Below are positions 29,461-38,942 of a DNA stretch of 42,706 nucleotides, piece by piece (the stretch's first letter is position 1; every line of letters begins with the position of its first letter). Under the pieces are notes generated by a model that saw only the letters and a program-made list of their open reading frames with translations, did not search any database and had not been told where the DNA came from. Source of the stretch: an uncultured Alphaproteobacteria bacterium (lineage in GTDB: Bacteria > Pseudomonadota > Alphaproteobacteria > HIMB59 > GCA-002718135). The translations under genes were made by a program, and so were the position numbers. The DNA lies in the NCBI GenBank assembly GCA_902589095.1, contig CACIRR010000006.1, positions 1 through 42,706 on the forward strand, read 5' to 3'.

Positions 29461-31180
29461 TTTTAGCGAGTATTTTTCTTTGAATGAACCATTGTTGCGC
29501 TATCGAGAGTATGTTGTTTACAGACCAATACAAAACTAATCCGGCTGCAAAACCTGCTAAAACAAAGGTAAATACAAAAGGGAGTAAAGCAAATATTTTG
29601 GCTTGAGTTGGGTCTGTTGGTGCTGGATTTAATTTTTGTTGCAGCCACATTGTTAAGCCCATAATTATTGGAAGAATCCCGATATTTACTATGGATAAAA
29701 TAGGCGGGACATCCCAGGGGACTAAACCAAAAAGTATTAATATACCAAGTGGATCAGGTGCTGATAAATCATGAATCCACCCATAGAATGGAGCATGATA
29801 CATTTCAATAGTTACAAAAAGAACTTTGTACAATGAGAAAAAGATTGGAATTTGAACTAATATAGGTAAACAACCAGCAACAGGGTTAGCTCCTTCTCTT
29901 TTATAAAGCGCCATTAATTCTTGCTGCATTTTTTGACGATCATTTGGATAAGTTTCTTTAAGTCTTTGCATCTCTGGCTGAAGTTTTTTCATTTTAGCCA
30001 TTGATTTAAAAGAAGCGTGTGCCAAAGGAAAAAGAATCAATCGCATTAAGATTGTAAAAGCAATTATTGCTAAACCAAAATTTCCAACGTAACCAAAAAA
30101 CCAATTAATTGAATAAGAAACTGGTTTTGTTAAAAAGGCAAACCACCCCCAATCAATAGCATCAGTAAAACGAGGAATTGATAGTGTTTTGTCATAGTTG
30201 CTTAAAATATCTAATTTTTTTGCTCCCGCAAATAATTTACCATTATATTGAATTGACTCACCGGGAGCAATTTTGAAAATTTGCCCAACATATCCAGTTC
30301 TATAATTATCCCTTCCATTATTTCCATGACGATAATTAACATTAATAGGCTCATTTGGATCTGGAATTAACACTGACATCCAATATTTATCAGTAAATCC
30401 TAACCAACCCCCTTGCCCTTTTGCATCGCAGAACTCATCTTTTACAGGCATACTTGCTGAACAATCATCTAATAAATCATCATAATTTTTTTCAAGAAGT
30501 TCATCATCTACAAGGCTAATTAAACCTTCATGCAAAATAAAAAAATTAATTGTCTTTGGTGTATTTATTCTTTTGATTAATCTATAGGGATATATTTCAA
30601 GATCTTTAGAACTGTTGTTAATAACTTTCTGAGTTATTGAAAACATATAATTTTCATCGACAGAAATATTAATTATAAATGTATTATTTTCATTACTAAC
30701 CCAACTTAAGTTTACTTGATTACCTGGTGAGAGATTTAATGAGTCCGTGCTCCAAACAGTTTCCAGGTTAGGAAGTTGAATATTTTGACTTCCAAGAGAT
30801 TTCCACCCTAGTTCAATATAATAGGGGTTAGCAGTTCCATCAGGTGATAGTAGATCAATATTATCTGACTCTTCATCCAGACTAACTTTGTAATTGGAGA
30901 GTATTAAATCATCTAATAATGCACCTTTTAAATTAATTGACCCTGTTAAAGAAGGTGTATTAATTTTTACTCTTTGATCAACAGAGAGAATGTCTTCTTT
31001 TGGCTTTACGATTTCAACTACATCTATTTTTTGATTATCAATCGACGCAGCAGGTGCTAAAATTTCATTGTCTGCATTTTGAACTGGTTCCGTTATTGGA
31101 GTTGGAAAAATAAATTGAAATAAAACAATAATGGCAATTGAAATAGCTATTGCTAAAAATAAGTTTTTTTGTTCGTTCAT
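29453..31180 (-). CDS. yidC: Membrane protein insertase YidC
   Basis: N-terminal TM, periplasmic domain and [31 protein letters not shown]-terminal domain. Confidence 0.97.
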   Translation of the reverse strand: MNEQKNLFLAIAISIAIIVLFQFIFPTPITEPVQNADNEILAPAASIDNQKIDVVEIVKPKEDILSVDQRVKINTPSLTGSINLKGALLDDLILSNYKVSLDEESDNIDLLSPDGTANPYYIELGWKSLGSQNIQLPNLETVWSTDSLNLSPGNQVNLSWVSNENNTFIINISVDENYMFSITQKVINNSSKDLEIYPYRLIKRINTPKTINFFILHEGLISLVDDELLEKNYDDLLDDCSASMPVKDEFCDAKGQGGWLGFTDKYWMSVLIPDPNEPINVNYRHGNNGRDNYRTGYVGQIFKIAPGESIQYNGKLFAGAKKLDILSNYDKTLSIPRFTDAIDWGWFAFLTKPVSYSINWFFGYVGNFGLAIIAFTILMRLILFPLAHASFKSMAKMKKLQPEMQRLKETYPNDRQKMQQELMALYKREGANPVAGCLPILVQIPIFFSLYKVLFVTIEMYHAPFYGWIHDLSAPDPLGILILFGLVPWDVPPILSIVNIGILPIIMGLTMWLQQKLNPAPTDPTQAKIFALLPFVFTFVLAGFAAGLVLYWSVNNILSIAQQWFIQRKILAKNE

Positions 31181-31422
31181 TTATATTCTACCTTTTTCGT
31201 TGGTATGGGATCGTAGCCATGACCACCCCATGGGTGGCATTTTCCAATTCTTTTAATTGTTAAATAACTTCCTTTTATTAATCCATGTGATCTCAATGAC
31301 TCCATAGCGTACTCAGAACAAGTAGGCATGAAACGACAATTCGAACCTAATAATGGTGATATTATTAATTGATATCCACGTATAAGTATAAGTAAGGGAA
31401 AGGTTACAACTTTATTTAACAT
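31177..31422 (-). CDS. yidD: Membrane protein insertion efficiency factor YidD
   Basis: [47 protein letters not shown]. Confidence 0.97.
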   Translation of the reverse strand: MLNKVVTFPLLILIRGYQLIISPLLGSNCRFMPTCSEYAMESLRSHGLIKGSYLTIKRIGKCHPWGGHGYDPIPTKKVEYK

Positions 31423-31744
31423 GAATAATGCTCTCCATCTCTTCCAATAAGGTTTTAAACTTGGTATCTAAAATTGATAATTTGGCTATTAACACATAAT
31501 ACGTATTTGTTTTACCTTTTATCAATATTTTTTTTGCTAATTCTCTCATAATCCTTTTGGCTTTATTTCTTTTAACGGCATTTCCAATTCTTTTTGTTGC
31601 CGTGTAACCAACTCCAATTTTCCCATCTAATTCTTGATTTAATAATTTTTGCACATTAATATTTTTACTTCGAATGAAAACACCTTTGTCGCGAATATGG
31701 ACAAATGTAGCTCTTTTTTTTATAGTAAATAATTGAGGGGCCAT
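31412..31744 (-). CDS. rnpA: Ribonuclease P protein component
   Basis: [26 protein letters not shown]; between rpmH and yidD. Confidence 0.94.
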   Translation of the reverse strand: MAPQLFTIKKRATFVHIRDKGVFIRSKNINVQKLLNQELDGKIGVGYTATKRIGNAVKRNKAKRIMRELAKKILIKGKTNTYYVLIAKLSILDTKFKTLLEEMESIIHVK

Positions 31745-31753
31745 ATGGCCAGA

Positions 31754-31888
31754 TTAAGCGCTAAGCTGAGCTCTTCCCTTTGCACGACGACGATTTATGA
31801 TCTGCCTCCCAGCCTTTGTTGCCATTCTAGCACGAAAACCATGTCTGCGTTTTCTTATTAATTTGCTTGGTTGATAAGTTCTTTTCAT
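31754..31888 (-). CDS. rpmH: 50S ribosomal protein L34 (below the ORF-track length cut-off)
   Basis: Manual translation: [44 protein letters not shown]. Confidence 0.97.
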   Translation of the reverse strand: MKRTYQPSKLIRKRRHGFRARMATKAGRQIINRRRAKGRAQLSA

Positions 31889-31955
31889 TTTTATTTAATT
31901 TTTCGGACCTATTACGAATTGATCGTATATAAGTCAAATAGATAGTCAAAAAAAC

Positions 31956-32789
31956 ATGCAAATAGTCAAAAAAATATCAGAAATTAAAGAAATATTGTCT
32001 GATTTAGAGAAAAATAATTCAAAAATTAATCTTATTCCCACAATGGGTAACATACATGAGGGTCATTTATCTCTTTTGAAAGAGGCAAATAAATTTGAGG
32101 GCATAAATGTGGTTAGTGTATTTATTAACCCCACCCAATTTAATGATATTAAAGATTTTGAAAATTATCCTAATACCTTTGATAAAGACGTAAAATTGTT
32201 ATCAAAAAATAATTGTGAAATTATTTTTGCTCCAAACATAAATGAAATGTATCCCAATGGTCTTGAAACAAAAAAAACTATTTTTGAATACAGAGATATT
32301 TTGTGTGACGCATTTAGACCAGGTCATTTTGATGGTGTAACTACAGTTGTCAATTTGTTGCTAGACATTATAAAGCCATCAAATGTTTTTTTTGGAGAAA
32401 AAGATTTTCAGCAATTTAAAATAGTAGATAAACTAATTATTCAAAATAAACTAAAAGTAAATTTGGTTAAATGTTCATCAATTAGAGGTTTGAATGGGAT
32501 GAGCTTATCGTCACGATACACTAAATTAAATATAAAAGAAAAAACTCAATTCGATAAGTGTGCTCAAATCATTGATAAGAATTTATCAGATTTAAAAAAT
32601 TCATTTGATACTAAAATTTTAGAAAATATTATAAAAGAATTACAAAGCATTGGAATTTCTAAAATTGATTATTGTGAAGTAAGAGATGAGAGTAATTTAG
32701 AAATTTCTAAAACAAATTTACATTCTAGATTATTCGTAGCATTCTATGTGAATAAAATAAGAATTATTGATAACTTTGTTTTGTACTAA
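31956..32789 (+). CDS. panC: Pantothenate synthetase
   Basis: IPTMGNIHEGHLSLLKEA; FINPTQF; VFFGEKDFQQ. Confidence 0.95.
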   Translation: MQIVKKISEIKEILSDLEKNNSKINLIPTMGNIHEGHLSLLKEANKFEGINVVSVFINPTQFNDIKDFENYPNTFDKDVKLLSKNNCEIIFAPNINEMYPNGLETKKTIFEYRDILCDAFRPGHFDGVTTVVNLLLDIIKPSNVFFGEKDFQQFKIVDKLIIQNKLKVNLVKCSSIRGLNGMSLSSRYTKLNIKEKTQFDKCAQIIDKNLSDLKNSFDTKILENIIKELQSIGISKIDYCEVRDESNLEISKTNLHSRLFVAFYVNKIRIIDNFVLY

Positions 32790-33397
32790 GGTATTAACCA
32801 TTCAAAGTTTTTAATATTTTCCTTAAAAGTAATTTTTAATCTTCTGTGCCCACTTGCTTCTAAATATAACCAATCTATTTCTTTTATTTTGTTTTGTACA
32901 ACAGTGAAGTTTTTATAACCCTTTTCACTCTCTTCCCTGGACGGTTCTTTTCCTTGAAGACTTATATCGATACCATCTTCTGGGATATTTGTAGGAGTGC
33001 TAGGTGCTTTTTTTGTCAAATAGCACTTCCTGCTGAATAATTTTGTTTTATTCCACTTCTCCTCAGTAAGTAAATTTTGATAATTAATAATTGAAATCGT
33101 TTTAATACGGAGTTGAACTTTTAGCTTGTAATCATAAAACACAAATAAAGAATTTTCATTTTTTGTAAGATCTTCTACTTTAGGAGATCTATAATCTGTA
33201 TGAAAATTTAAAATCATATTTTCAACATCAAAATCTCTCAAAACGACAACTCTTGATGCAATACTATTTTGATTATTGATATTAGAAAAGACTGGAGTAT
33301 GAAAGTCGTGCTTTCTATCTTTTACACCACGAGACAAATTTCTTTTAATATCCTCGAATATTTCATTAGTATTTTCTTTTGAAAACGTCGACATCAA
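32786..33397 (-). CDS. Pyridoxamine 5'-phosphate oxidase-like FMN-binding protein
   Basis: PNPOx-like fold: ASRVVVLRDFDVENMILNFHTDYRSPKVEDL. Confidence 0.75.
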   Translation of the reverse strand: MMSTFSKENTNEIFEDIKRNLSRGVKDRKHDFHTPVFSNINNQNSIASRVVVLRDFDVENMILNFHTDYRSPKVEDLTKNENSLFVFYDYKLKVQLRIKTISIINYQNLLTEEKWNKTKLFSRKCYLTKKAPSTPTNIPEDGIDISLQGKEPSREESEKGYKNFTVVQNKIKEIDWLYLEASGHRRLKITFKENIKNFEWLIP

Positions 33398-33434
33398 TCA
33401 TGTAATATAATTTGTTTTAGAAAAATAGCTAGAG

Positions 33435-34220
33435 ATGAACACTGATAAAATAACCAATTTACTTAATCATGAAACTATCAAATACTTATTTTCAATTTTT
33501 CATAATTACAAATCTGAAATTCGCTTAGTAGGTGGAAGTATAAGAGATGCTTTAATTGACAGAGACGTAAAAGATATAGACTCAGCAACTCCTCTTGAAC
33601 CAGATGAAGTAATGGATTTACTAAAGAAGCACAATATTGAATACGATGACTATGCGTTACGATATGGATCTATTATTGCTTATCTAAATAATAAAAAAAT
33701 TCAAATTACTACATTAAGAGAAGATATTAATCAGCTTGGAAGGCATACTTCCGTTTTATATACTAAAGATTGGAAAAAAGACGCTGCAAGAAGAGATTTT
33801 ACATTCAATGCGCTATACCTTGGTATTGATCAGACAGTATATGATTTTTACAATGGGGAAAAAGATTTAAAGAAAAAGAAAATAAAGTTTATTGGTGAAA
33901 TTGAAGATAGAATAAAAGAAGATTATCTTAGAATATACAGATACTTTCGCTTTCTGGGTTTATTTGATCAACCTGACATAGATGATACAACGCAGTCATT
34001 TGTTGAAAAATATATTCATGAGTCTTTAGTTGTTTTGACGAATGATGTCATACGTCAGGAAGTCTTAAAAATGTTTAATATGCCTTTTCCATTGAACTGT
34101 TTCTTTCGATCACATGATAAATTCAAGTGGGTCGAAATTTTAAAAGAACATTTTATTAAAACTAATTATACGTTAGGGTTAGAGAAATGTCTTAATAGGA
34201 TTGATAATATTATAAATTAA
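33435..34220 (+). CDS. CCA tRNA nucleotidyltransferase / poly(A) polymerase family, unusually short
   Basis: RLVGGSIRDALIDRDVKDIDSATP, AARRDFTFNAL, EDYLRIYRYFRFLG motifs; 261 aa. Confidence 0.85.
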   Translation: MNTDKITNLLNHETIKYLFSIFHNYKSEIRLVGGSIRDALIDRDVKDIDSATPLEPDEVMDLLKKHNIEYDDYALRYGSIIAYLNNKKIQITTLREDINQLGRHTSVLYTKDWKKDAARRDFTFNALYLGIDQTVYDFYNGEKDLKKKKIKFIGEIEDRIKEDYLRIYRYFRFLGLFDQPDIDDTTQSFVEKYIHESLVVLTNDVIRQEVLKMFNMPFPLNCFFRSHDKFKWVEILKEHFIKTNYTLGLEKCLNRIDNIIN

Positions 34221-34569
34221 CAATATCTGCGTAGTTATTTTCAATCACTTTATTAATGGTTCTTTTTTTTGTGTTCCCCCAATGATGTAATGATTTTAAA
34301 ATGGGTAAACTAGATCTTCCTAAATCAGTAAGAGAATATTCAACTTTTGGAGGAACAACATCATAAACTTTTCTATTAATAAGTTTATCACGTTCCATCT
34401 CCCTGAGTTGTTTGGTTAACATTTGTTGTGTGACATCGCCTAACGATCTTCGAAGAGCACCAAATCGCATTGTGTTTTGTGATAATTGAAAGATAATATT
34501 TATTTTCCATTTTCCCCCAAGGATAGTTAATGCGTTTGTAACTGGACAGACATTTTGCTTATTTTTCAT
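34210..34569 (-). CDS. HxlR-family winged-helix transcriptional regulator
   Basis: NVCPVTNALTILGGKWKINIIFQL...RFGALRRSLGDVTQQMLTKQLREME. Confidence 0.93.
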   Translation of the reverse strand: MKNKQNVCPVTNALTILGGKWKINIIFQLSQNTMRFGALRRSLGDVTQQMLTKQLREMERDKLINRKVYDVVPPKVEYSLTDLGRSSLPILKSLHHWGNTKKRTINKVIENNYADIVNL

Positions 34570-34586
34570 ATTAGTATGATTTTATA

Positions 34587-34616
34587 TAGTATACTAAAAA
34601 ATTAGACTATAGACAA
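34587..34616 (-). promoter_or_regulatory. Predicted hxlR promoter with palindromic operator
   Basis: Minus strand TTGTCT (34616-34611), 17 nt, TATACT (34593-34588); perfect palindrome TAGTATACTA (34587-34596) covers the -10. Confidence 0.55.
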
Positions 34617-34703
34617 ATTTTTCATACCAGGCAAAAAAAATTGCCTAATTGTTAATTCATCAAAAATAATTAAATATTTTTTTAATTAAAAGGAGGTATA
34701 AAT

Positions 34704-34946
34704 ATGACTGAAAAAGGAAAAATTGCTCAAACCGGGAATTATGTAGTTGAGATAAAAGAGGGTAAAACATATTACTGGTGTCAATGTGGAGAGAGCAGTA
34801 ATCAGCCTTTTTGTGACGGCTCTCATAGCAAAACAAATCTCAATAATATTGCCTTTACTGCAGAGAAAACTGGCAAGGTATATCTTTGTGGGTGCAAACA
34901 AACATCTAATCAACCTTTTTGCGATGGAAGCCATATGAATTTATAA
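34704..34946 (+). CDS. CDGSH iron-sulfur domain protein with two CDGSH motifs
   Basis: YWCQCGESSNQPFCDGSHS and LCGCKQTSNQPFCDGSHM; strong SD AAAGGAGGT. Confidence 0.95.
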   Translation: MTEKGKIAQTGNYVVEIKEGKTYYWCQCGESSNQPFCDGSHSKTNLNNIAFTAEKTGKVYLCGCKQTSNQPFCDGSHMNL

Positions 34947-34986
34947 AAAAATTGAAATTAAAAAATTTATAACCATTTAAAATACT

Positions 34987-35844
34987 ATGAGAAAAATTGT
35001 TGCTATCAAAGATTGTATGAAAACTTTTGAAGGGGACGGCATTCCTGTGACAAGAGCTTTCCCAGTGCCCCAAATGCGAGAAAATGATCCATTTCTTTTA
35101 TTCGATCACTTCGGACCAATAAATTATGAACCAGGAGGAGCAACGGGTGTACCTGCCCATCCTCACTGCGGGTTTGAAGCGATAACATATTTATTAGGTG
35201 GGGAAATAGAGCATAAAGATTCATGGGGTGGTCAAGCAGCTATTGAAACTGGAGACGTTCAATGGATGACAACAGGTTCAGGTCTCATTCATTCAGAATT
35301 AGTGACAGATAAATTTAAAAATAGTGGGGGAGTAATGCAGGGTTTACAGATTTGGGTAAACCTACCTCAAAAAAATAAAAAAGTAAAACCATGGTATCAA
35401 CATATTAAAAAAAATGACATCCCTACAATAGAAGAGGGTAATGATGTTTTAATAAAAGTATTGGTTGGTAAAGTTAAAAATATTTCTTCAGCTGTCCAAA
35501 CATATTCCCCAGTTTCAATCTTTGATGTTCAGTTTGCTAAACCAAGCTTGATAGATTTAGATATCCCTAAAAATCAAACAGCTATGGTTTATGTAATAGA
35601 TGGAGAGTTAAAATTTCATGAGGAAAATCAAATTGCTAGAAAAGGGCAGATGATTTATTTTGATCAGTCATCTGATATGATTAATTTAACATCCATTTCT
35701 CCCAATGGATCTTACTTAGTTTTAGCTGGTGAGCCTCTAAATGAGCCTGTTGTTAGGTATGGGCCATTTGTGACAAATACGGAAGGGGACATGAAACAAG
35801 CAATGTTAGATTACCAGAATGGCAAAATGGGAACGCTTAGTTAA
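34987..35844 (+). CDS. Pirin family protein
   Basis: DPFLLFDHFGP; GVPAHPHCGFEAITYLLGGEIEHKDSWG; GDVQWMTTGSGLIHSE. Confidence 0.95.
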   Translation: MRKIVAIKDCMKTFEGDGIPVTRAFPVPQMRENDPFLLFDHFGPINYEPGGATGVPAHPHCGFEAITYLLGGEIEHKDSWGGQAAIETGDVQWMTTGSGLIHSELVTDKFKNSGGVMQGLQIWVNLPQKNKKVKPWYQHIKKNDIPTIEEGNDVLIKVLVGKVKNISSAVQTYSPVSIFDVQFAKPSLIDLDIPKNQTAMVYVIDGELKFHEENQIARKGQMIYFDQSSDMINLTSISPNGSYLVLAGEPLNEPVVRYGPFVTNTEGDMKQAMLDYQNGKMGTLS

Positions 35845-36292
35845 TTTTATTAGTTTGTCGAAGACCCTCCCCAATAACTAATGCAACAGAACTACTTAAG
35901 TTAATTGATCGAACCCCTTCTTTCATAGGTATAGTTAATCGATGATCAACTAGTTGATGAATCTCTTCAGGCACGCCAGCACTTTCCCTGCCAAATAAAA
36001 GAATATCAGAGGAGTGAAATTCAAATTCATAGAAGCTTTGACTAGCTTTTGTTGTCATCAATATTAATCGAAAATTATTTTTTTTTGTCCAATTGTAAAA
36101 ATGCTGCCAATCAATATGCCTTTTGTATTCAATGTGATTTATATAATCCATTGCACTTCTTTTGAATTTTTTGTCATCAAAAATAAAGCCTGTAGGCTCA
36201 ATAATATCTACTGGAACGCCCAAGCATGCACCTAGACGAAAAATATTGCCAGCATTTTGAGGTATGTCAGGTTGATAAAGAGCAATTCTCAT
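35837..36292 (-). CDS. trmL: tRNA (cytidine(34)-2'-O)-methyltransferase (SPOUT)
   Basis: IALYQPDIPQNAGNIFRLGACLG; LFGRESAGVPEEIH; SINLSSSVALVIGE. Confidence 0.95.
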   Translation of the reverse strand: MRIALYQPDIPQNAGNIFRLGACLGVPVDIIEPTGFIFDDKKFKRSAMDYINHIEYKRHIDWQHFYNWTKKNNFRLILMTTKASQSFYEFEFHSSDILLFGRESAGVPEEIHQLVDHRLTIPMKEGVRSINLSSSVALVIGEGLRQTNKIN

Positions 36293-36387
36293 ACTTTCTT
36301 GTCTACATTATTTTTATGATTGCGTCACGCTGGCACACATAATTTGGTATTTTTTTTCGAATTTAAGCTATAAGAGAAAATCAATTT

Positions 36388-36915
36388 ATGGCAGAAAATT
36401 CCAATAATAAAAGAAGAGACTTTCTTCAATTAAGTACCGTTACGATCGGTGCAGTAGGAACAGCTGCATTCATTTGGCCTTTCCTAAAAAGTATGAATCC
36501 GGCGGAAGATACAATAGCTCTTGGGACAACTGAGGTTGATGTAAGTCAAATAGAAGAGGGGCAAAGTATTACAGTTAAATGGCGAGGAAAGCCTGTATTC
36601 ATTCGTAAAAGAACAAAAGATGAAATAGATGAGGCAAAAACTGTCAACATGTCTGATTTAAAAGATCCTGAGGAAGATGTTGACCGTGTAAAAAAAGATG
36701 AGTGGCTAGTGCTCGTTGGAGTATGTACGCATTTAGGTTGTGTTCCACTTGGACAAAAATTAACTGACTCAAAAGGTGAATACAACGGCTGGTATTGTCC
36801 ATGCCACGGATCACATTATGATACATCTGGTAGAATAAGAAAAGGACCTGCTCCTGAAAATCTTGCAGTACCTCCTTATTCCTTTTTAAACGATACAACA
36901 ATTAAGATTGGTTAG
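36388..36915 (+). CDS. petA: Ubiquinol-cytochrome c reductase Rieske iron-sulfur subunit
   Basis: [10 protein letters not shown]...[24 protein letters not shown]-terminal RRDFLQ signal/anchor. Confidence 0.97.
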   Translation: MAENSNNKRRDFLQLSTVTIGAVGTAAFIWPFLKSMNPAEDTIALGTTEVDVSQIEEGQSITVKWRGKPVFIRKRTKDEIDEAKTVNMSDLKDPEEDVDRVKKDEWLVLVGVCTHLGCVPLGQKLTDSKGEYNGWYCPCHGSHYDTSGRIRKGPAPENLAVPPYSFLNDTTIKIG

Positions 36916-36920
36916 AACAT

Positions 36921-38186
36921 ATGAGTGGTAATTCAGAACCTAGAAAATATAAAAATCCTGTTTTAAATTGGATCGAATTTCGACTTCCAATAATTTCTTA
37001 TTTTGAAAAAGAGTATGGCGATTATCCAATGCCAAAAAACTGTAATTATTTTTGGAGCTTTGGAGCATTAGCAACAATAACATTAGTTACAATGATAGTT
37101 AGCGGAATTTTTCTTGCGATGAACTATACCCCACATACTGAAATGGCTTTTGATAGTGTTGAGAGAATAATGAGAGATGTTAATTATGGGTGGCTTCTAA
37201 GATACATACACTCTAACGGGGCAGCATTTTTCTTCATTATTGTTTACATCCATATTGTAAGAGGAATGTATTACGGTTCCTATAAATATCCAAGAGAACT
37301 GAATTGGATTTTAGGTGTATTTATATATCTTTTGATGATGGCTACTTCATTTCTTGGATATACTCTTCCGTGGGGGCAAATGTCTTACTGGGGTGCTACG
37401 GTAATAACAAATTTATTTAGCGCTATTCCATTCATAGGAGAAGGATTAAAGACATGGTTACTTGGTGACTATACTGTTGGTAATGCTACATTAAATAGAT
37501 TTTTTGCTCTGCATTATGTTCTTCCATTTGTTATTTTTGGTATTGTTGGCTTACATGTGGCGGCGGTCCACGTTCATGGATCAAATAATCCTGCCGGTAT
37601 AGATATTAGATCCAAAAACGATACCGTAAACTTTTTTCCATACATGCTAATTAAAGACACTATTGCAGTTTGTGTATTTGGTGTTCTTATTTCAGCTGTG
37701 ATATTCTTTGGACCAAACTTAATGGCAGAAGTTGATAATTATATACCTGCTGATCCATTAGTTACTCCTGCGCATATTGTACCCAATTGGTACCTAGCCC
37801 CGTTCTATGCAATCTTAAGGGCTGTACCTGACAAGTTAGGTGGGGTAGCATTGATGTTTGGAGCAATCGCAATTCTTTTTGTTCTACCATGGTTAGATAC
37901 TTCAAAAGTGAGAAGTTGTAATTTTAGACCAATGTATAAATGGTTCATGATGTTATTTTTTGTAAACTTTTTCGTTCTTGGTTATGTTGGCATGTTACCT
38001 GCTGAGGGATTATATCTTTTAATAGCAAGAGTGGGTCTAGTATATTATTTTGGTTTCTTTCTCATTATCACGCCATTTATAGGATGGATTGAAAAACCAA
38101 AGACACTTCCTGCAAGTATAAGTGATGTTTATTTAGGTGGTGGTAAAGAGTCACCATTACCTGCTAGCCAAAAAGAAATTCATTAG
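36921..38186 (+). CDS. petB: Cytochrome b of the bc1 complex
   Basis: Full-length cytochrome b (421 aa), GYTLPWGQMSYWGATVITN, PEWY-equivalent PNWYLAPFYAILRAVP. Confidence 0.97.
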   Translation: MSGNSEPRKYKNPVLNWIEFRLPIISYFEKEYGDYPMPKNCNYFWSFGALATITLVTMIVSGIFLAMNYTPHTEMAFDSVERIMRDVNYGWLLRYIHSNGAAFFFIIVYIHIVRGMYYGSYKYPRELNWILGVFIYLLMMATSFLGYTLPWGQMSYWGATVITNLFSAIPFIGEGLKTWLLGDYTVGNATLNRFFALHYVLPFVIFGIVGLHVAAVHVHGSNNPAGIDIRSKNDTVNFFPYMLIKDTIAVCVFGVLISAVIFFGPNLMAEVDNYIPADPLVTPAHIVPNWYLAPFYAILRAVPDKLGGVALMFGAIAILFVLPWLDTSKVRSCNFRPMYKWFMMLFFVNFFVLGYVGMLPAEGLYLLIARVGLVYYFGFFLIITPFIGWIEKPKTLPASISDVYLGGGKESPLPASQKEIH

Positions 38187-38942
38187 ATGGTAAAGATATT
38201 AATATTAATCTTAACTCTAAGTTTTACATTTAATGCGCATGCCGCTGAGTCAAACAAAGGACCTATGCCAAAACATGAATGGTCATTTAATGGTATTACA
38301 GGAACCTTTGACAGAGCAGCATTGCAAAGAGGTTTTAAGGTTTATAGAGAAGTTTGTGCTGGATGCCATTCAATGAAACTGCTCTACTATAGAGATCTTT
38401 TAGATATAGGATTTTCTGAAGCTCAAGTAAAAGCAATTGCGGCTGAATATGATGTGTTAGATGGGCCTAATGATGAGGGTGAAATGTTTGAGAGACCAGC
38501 ACGTCCTGCAGATAGATTTGTAAACCCCTATCTAAATGATAATGAAGCAAGAGCGAATAATAACGGTGCTTATCCGCCTGATCTAAGTGTTATTACTAAG
38601 GCAAGAAGATATGGGGAAGATTACATATATAATTTGTTAATGGGTTATGAAGAAGCTCCTGAGGGAGTCGAAGTTGGAAATGGAATGTATTATAATAAAT
38701 GGATGGATGGTAATCAAATTGCTATGCCGGCTCCAATTTTAGATGGTAGCGTTGACTATGATGATGGAACAGACAATAATGCAGCTCAACTATCTGAGGA
38801 TGTTGTTACATTTTTAAAATGGTCTGCAGAACCTGAACTAGAAGTTAGAAAAAATCTTGGTATTAAAGTTATTCTATTTTTCTTAGTTCTTGGGACAATA
38901 GTTTATCTAGCAAAAAATAGGTTATGGAGAGAAGTGCACTAA
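38187..38942 (+). CDS. petC: Cytochrome c1
   Basis: REVCAGCHSMKLLYYRDL; C-terminal TM anchor; downstream of petAB. Confidence 0.97.
   Translation: MVKILILILTLSFTFNAHAAESNKGPMPKHEWSFNGITGTFDRAALQRGFKVYREVCAGCHSMKLLYYRDLLDIGFSEAQVKAIAAEYDVLDGPNDEGEMFERPARPADRFVNPYLNDNEARANNNGAYPPDLSVITKARRYGEDYIYNLLMGYEEAPEGVEVGNGMYYNKWMDGNQIAMPAPILDGSVDYDDGTDNNAAQLSEDVVTFLKWSAEPELEVRKNLGIKVILFFLVLGTIVYLAKNRLWREVH

Noticed and set aside
31741-31960. Possible oriC near rpmH-rnpA-yidC
   Set aside because: No dnaA gene, no TTATCCACA-type box cluster, and the spacer is only about 65 bp.
36330-36350. Sigma54-like TGGCAC...TTGG upstream of petA
   Set aside because: Spacing between GG and the downstream element does not match the -24/-12 consensus (GG-N10-GC).
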